Origin: Leucaena leucocephala
Taxonomy: Eukaryota; Streptophyta; Magnoliopsida; Fabales; Fabaceae
Assembly (NCBI GenBank): GCA_037074615.1
Contig: CM073569.1
Location: 2,672,001 to 2,736,000, forward strand
Length of the DNA: 64,000 nt
Direction of reading: 5' to 3'
Shown piece after piece: positions 60,641 through 64,000 of this stretch; positions within the stretch are counted from its first letter, which is position 1, and every line of letters begins with the position of its first letter. The notes under the pieces are model-generated. The model searched no databases, was not told the origin of the DNA, and was given only the letters and a program-made list of their open reading frames with translations. A program made the translations under genes and the position numbers.

Positions 60641-63293
60641 ATGGATTTCAGAGGGAAAGCAGGGAGAGGAGAGGCGTTCGAGGAGGAAGCATCTCCGAGA
60701 GGCGTGCTGGATATGACGGGGGAGTCAGATCGGGGTAGTAGCGGATGCAACACGTGCTCGGGGGAGAGGCCGCCGCCGGCGGGGGGGCAGATGCCGCAGT
60801 GGAAGGGAGTGATGGACGCGCTGAGGATAAACTCAGTGAAGAGGCTGTCGGCGATACCATTGTTCGCGTCGACGTACATGATATCTCGGAAGAGCCTGAA
60901 GAAATTGGCGCGCATCAGGAGCGCAGAAGACGCCATAGATCTTGTTTCTGTGGCCACCAAATCCTCCTGGAGAACCTTCTCTTACTCCGACCTTGCCGTT
61001 GCCACCGACGATTTCAGTCCTGGTATGATAGTTTTATTATTATTGCTATTATTATTATTCTTATGATAGTTACGTACTTACGTGGCCGAGATATTTATTA
61101 TTTTATTTTTATAATTTTAATAATTTTTATTTCAATACATGCAAAATTAAAAATAGAGACAATTTTCTAACATTTATGTTTTTTAATTTTATTTTTGTCT
61201 TTTTCCTTGATTTCCAAAATCCCATTTTGGAATCTCATACCTTCCTTGGATTATTGAAATTCATGTGTCTTCTCAGGCATTTTGCAATTTTCAAGTCTTT
61301 TTCTGTCCTTTTTTCCAAATTTAAACAGAAAATTGTTAAAAAATAACCTATTACAGAATTTATTTTTTAAAAATACTTAAAGATTCATGTTGAGTGGATG
61401 CAACTCATAATATAATTTTTATTTAACTATATGCAACATGTGTTCAATTAAGTGTAAATATCTTCTAATTTAATTGTATAAAGTTAAAAAAAATTGTACT
61501 GACTGAAGATAAGATAGATTGATTCAGGTTTTAAAATAAATTTTAGATAAATTTGAGCAATAATTTTTTATAGTCTATTTTTCAACAATTTTCTCATGTT
61601 CTTTAAATTTCAACCGCGTAAATCTAATTTCCAAACTCCCTGGAATAAGCTGCATGTCAATAAAGTTGACGAGGAAGATTAGGATTATGCATGTGGAAAA
61701 TGACACTTAACTAATTTATATATGATCAAGTTCTCAATCGCTCCCATACCTATATTATTATACATGATTCATACCAAAAAATTCATAAAAATAATTGGGA
61801 TGTGGCGTTACATTTGTTTTTGGACAGAGAACTTGATCGGGAAAGGTGGGCATGCAGAGGTGTACAAAGGACGCTTACCAGATGGGCAAATCGTGGCAGT
61901 AAAGATGCTTATGAATGAGGAAAAGGACGACGGAGATCACACCGGTGATTTCCTGACGGAGCTTGGAATCATCGCCCACATCAACCATCCTAATTCTTGC
62001 AATTTGATTGGCTTCGGCATCGACAAGGGCCTCTTCTTCGTCCTTCACTATGCCGCTCATGGAAGCCTCTCCTCTCTCCTCTTCGGTCCTCCTCTCTCTC
62101 TTTCCTTCTTACAAAACCCCTCTCCTCTCTCTCTCTCTCTCTACATATATATATATCGTTTGTCATCCACGTTTCAGGTTCCAAAAAGCTGGAGTGGAAT
62201 GTTAGGTTCAAGGTAGCCATTGGAATTGCACAGGGACTGCAATATCTTCATCATGAATGCCCAAGACGAATCATTCACAGAGACATCAAGGCTTCCAACA
62301 TCTTGCTCAATGAAAACTATGAACCTGAGGTACTTCTGCTATTGTATTATAGTAATTTGTGAAACATACATATCCAACGACGTTACTTGTGTTATGAACT
62401 GCAGATTTCAGATTTTGGATTGGCCAAGTGGCTCCCAGAAAAGTGGGACCATCATGTCGTCTTCCCTATAGAAGGCACATTTGGGTTAGTAATACTAATA
62501 ATTCCAGCTTCATTCAGCTTTTCCTTTTAACCTTTTTCTAATGCGCTGCAAGTACACACTACACAGGTATCTAGCTCCAGAGTATTTTATGCATGGAGTT
62601 GTGGATGAAAAGACCGATGTTTTTGCTTATGGGGTTTTGTTGCTTGAGATCATTACAGGTCGCATGGCTGTCGATTCTGATAGTAGGCAAAGTCTTGTGA
62701 TTTGGGTAAGACTTCAACTTGAAAATCAACTAATTGTGTGTTTAGATTAGTTTATTTTAAATGATTTTACGTTATACGATATAAATATATAAGCTTTCCA
62801 GAGTTTCCCAGACAAGCAATAGATAATAGACTTGATAAGACTGTGATTGGTGTTAGATGGTATTAATGAACTTGTGTGTTGTTGTCGTGTTGAAGGCAAA
62901 GGCTCTACTGGACGCGAAAAACGTGAAGGAATTAGCAGACCCTAGATTAGAAGACGATTATGATCCTATAGAAATGGAGCGTGCCATGGTTACTGCTTCC
63001 GTGTGTGTAAACCACTCTGCCTCCAAGCGTCCCTTAATGAATCAGGTAATTAAAACGAAGCCTAGTCTCTCTACAACCAAACAAAGAAAACTAAGAAGTC
63101 TCTGACATGAAGGTTCGGGAAATGATTACAGGTGGTGCAGATGCTGAAGGGAGAAGAAGGACCTGTTGAAGTAAAGCCACAAAAATCCGCAGCCCCAAGA
63201 TCCCTCATGTTAGATGCCTGTGATCTTGAAGATTATACTTGCTCCAGTTACTTGAACGATCTCAATCGTCACAGGCAATTAATCATGGAATGA
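60641..63293 (+). CDS. Receptor-like cytoplasmic kinase, RLCK-VI-like
   Basis: Predicted Ser/Thr protein kinase without receptor or membrane domain. RLCK-VI members include ROP-GTPase-interacting kinases. Seven exons (60641-61022, 61828-62085, 62178-62329, 62405-62484, 62567-62705, 62896-63045, 63132-63293) join in phase to 440 codons. About 125 N-terminal residues are low-complexity, with an Arg/Lys-rich Ser-Arg-Lys-Ser-Leu-Lys-Lys stretch and the Phe-Ser-Tyr-Ser-Asp-Leu-Ala-Val-Ala-Thr-Asp entry motif. The kinase domain is complete: glycine loop Gly132-Lys-Gly-Gly-His-Ala-Glu-Val, ATP lysine Lys153, catalytic His247-Arg-Asp249 with Lys251, Asp267-Phe-Gly and Ala-Pro-Glu-Tyr. It should be active. 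The C-terminus has an acidic Asp-Leu-Glu-Asp-Tyr patch. Confidence 0.92.
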
Positions 63294-64000
63294 TGCTTCT
63301 TGTTTTTGTGGCTGAAGCTGCTGTACAATAATTTTTCCTTTCTGGTCAGTGGTACGTCACACAAGATTGTGTCTTTCTCAAAGCTTCGCAAAAAATAATT
63401 CTGTGAATACAAGAATCTGTAGAAGGGTAACGCTTCGGATCGAATAATACGAGTTCCACAGGTACAGATGAATGATTCGAAGTCTTTGTAAAACCGTTAG
63501 GGTTTGTTTGTTTTGCATTTAGGGCTAAGGCTTACCCAAAAAGACGACCTTTATAGTTGACTGCATTTAGACCCTCCGTCCGAAATGCAATGTATATTTC
63601 GTTTTAACTTTCTTGTTTTAACTCAGCAGTGCAATTTCATATATTTTTTCAAGTTCCATCTTTTTTACCGAACCCAATATTACTGGGGAATCATACTGAA
63701 TCAAGCAGAGCTCTGTTTCTTCCCTGCATAAAAAACTAGCCAAGGCTTAGTCCTCAGACTTGGCATGCAAATGTTTCGTAAATATATGAAAATATTATAG
63801 TAATTTGAAAGGAGATCATTCTAGAGCATCATCTGCATGTTAAGGTTAAGCGTTCAAAAGTACTTGTGCGACACTACAACTCAATTATGCCCAATCTTGG
63901 AGAAGTTACTTTACATAATCCGGCTTCCTACAGAACTAAAACTCCTAGCCTTTTAGGGGAAAACACAAAAACCTCCGAACCTTTCTTTCTTCCTTCGCAG
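63294..64000. other. Kinase 3' UTR and downstream sequence
   Basis: No coding motif is recognised on either strand up to the window edge. Confidence 0.4.

Noticed and set aside
1..64000. CRISPR arrays, operons, rRNA or tRNA genes
   Set aside because: None was found. The tRNA-like segments belong to SINEs, and the gene structure is eukaryotic throughout.

Overview
The window is nuclear DNA from a flowering plant, almost certainly a eudicot. It is AT-rich, its genes have many GT-AG introns, and the products are typical of plants: a Dof factor, PPR proteins, a plastid DXS, a UGT91-type glycosyltransferase and a receptor-like cytoplasmic kinase. Between the genes lie tRNA-derived SINEs, MITEs and a plant L1-type LINE fragment. 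The species cannot be named from this sequence alone. Exon boundaries were read by hand from splice sites and reading-frame phase, and no transcript data were available.

Layout, left to right. 0-8.2 kb: a decayed 3' part of a rhamnogalacturonan lyase, a separate relic of intron 1-exon 2-intron 2, a ~0.9 kb element with long terminal inverted repeats, then an intact 15-exon rhamnogalacturonan lyase (+). 8.2-14.6 kb: very AT-rich repeats, plus a DNA-level duplicate fragment of an alcohol dehydrogenase exon. 14.7-17.2 kb: the intact five-exon parent, a cinnamyl alcohol/mannitol dehydrogenase (+). 17.2-24.3 kb: intergenic, with a SINE flanked by a perfect 12-bp target duplication. 24.3-25.4 kb: a Dof zinc-finger transcription factor (+). 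28.0-29.6 kb: a 5'-truncated LINE with two in-frame stops. 31.5-34.5 kb: a complete ten-exon class-III-like 1-deoxy-D-xylulose-5-phosphate synthase (-), with a GC-AG first intron and a suspicious GG at one expected acceptor.

34.5-42.1 kb: repeats, a relic of the 5' end of the P-class PPR gene, and a PLS/DYW-class PPR broken by two frameshifts. 42.8-45.5 kb: an intact intronless P-class PPR gene (+). 45.5-49.7 kb: repeats. 49.7-51.1 kb: an intronless UDP-glycosyltransferase (+). 52.3-55.7 kb: a six-exon conserved plant gene with a Gln-rich C-terminus and no assigned function (-). 59.1-59.5 kb: an hAT-type MITE with 8-bp target duplications. 60.6-63.3 kb: a seven-exon RLCK-VI-like kinase (+).

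The genes do not form an evident pathway or operon-like unit. They act in the cell wall (lyase, dehydrogenase), plastid isoprenoid synthesis (DXS), small-molecule glycosylation (UGT), organelle RNA processing (PPR), transcription (Dof) and signalling (RLCK). The main story of the window is local duplication and decay (lyase, dehydrogenase and PPR relics next to intact copies) and several waves of short retroposon insertion. The latter include four tiny insertions flanked by 15-18 bp direct repeats.
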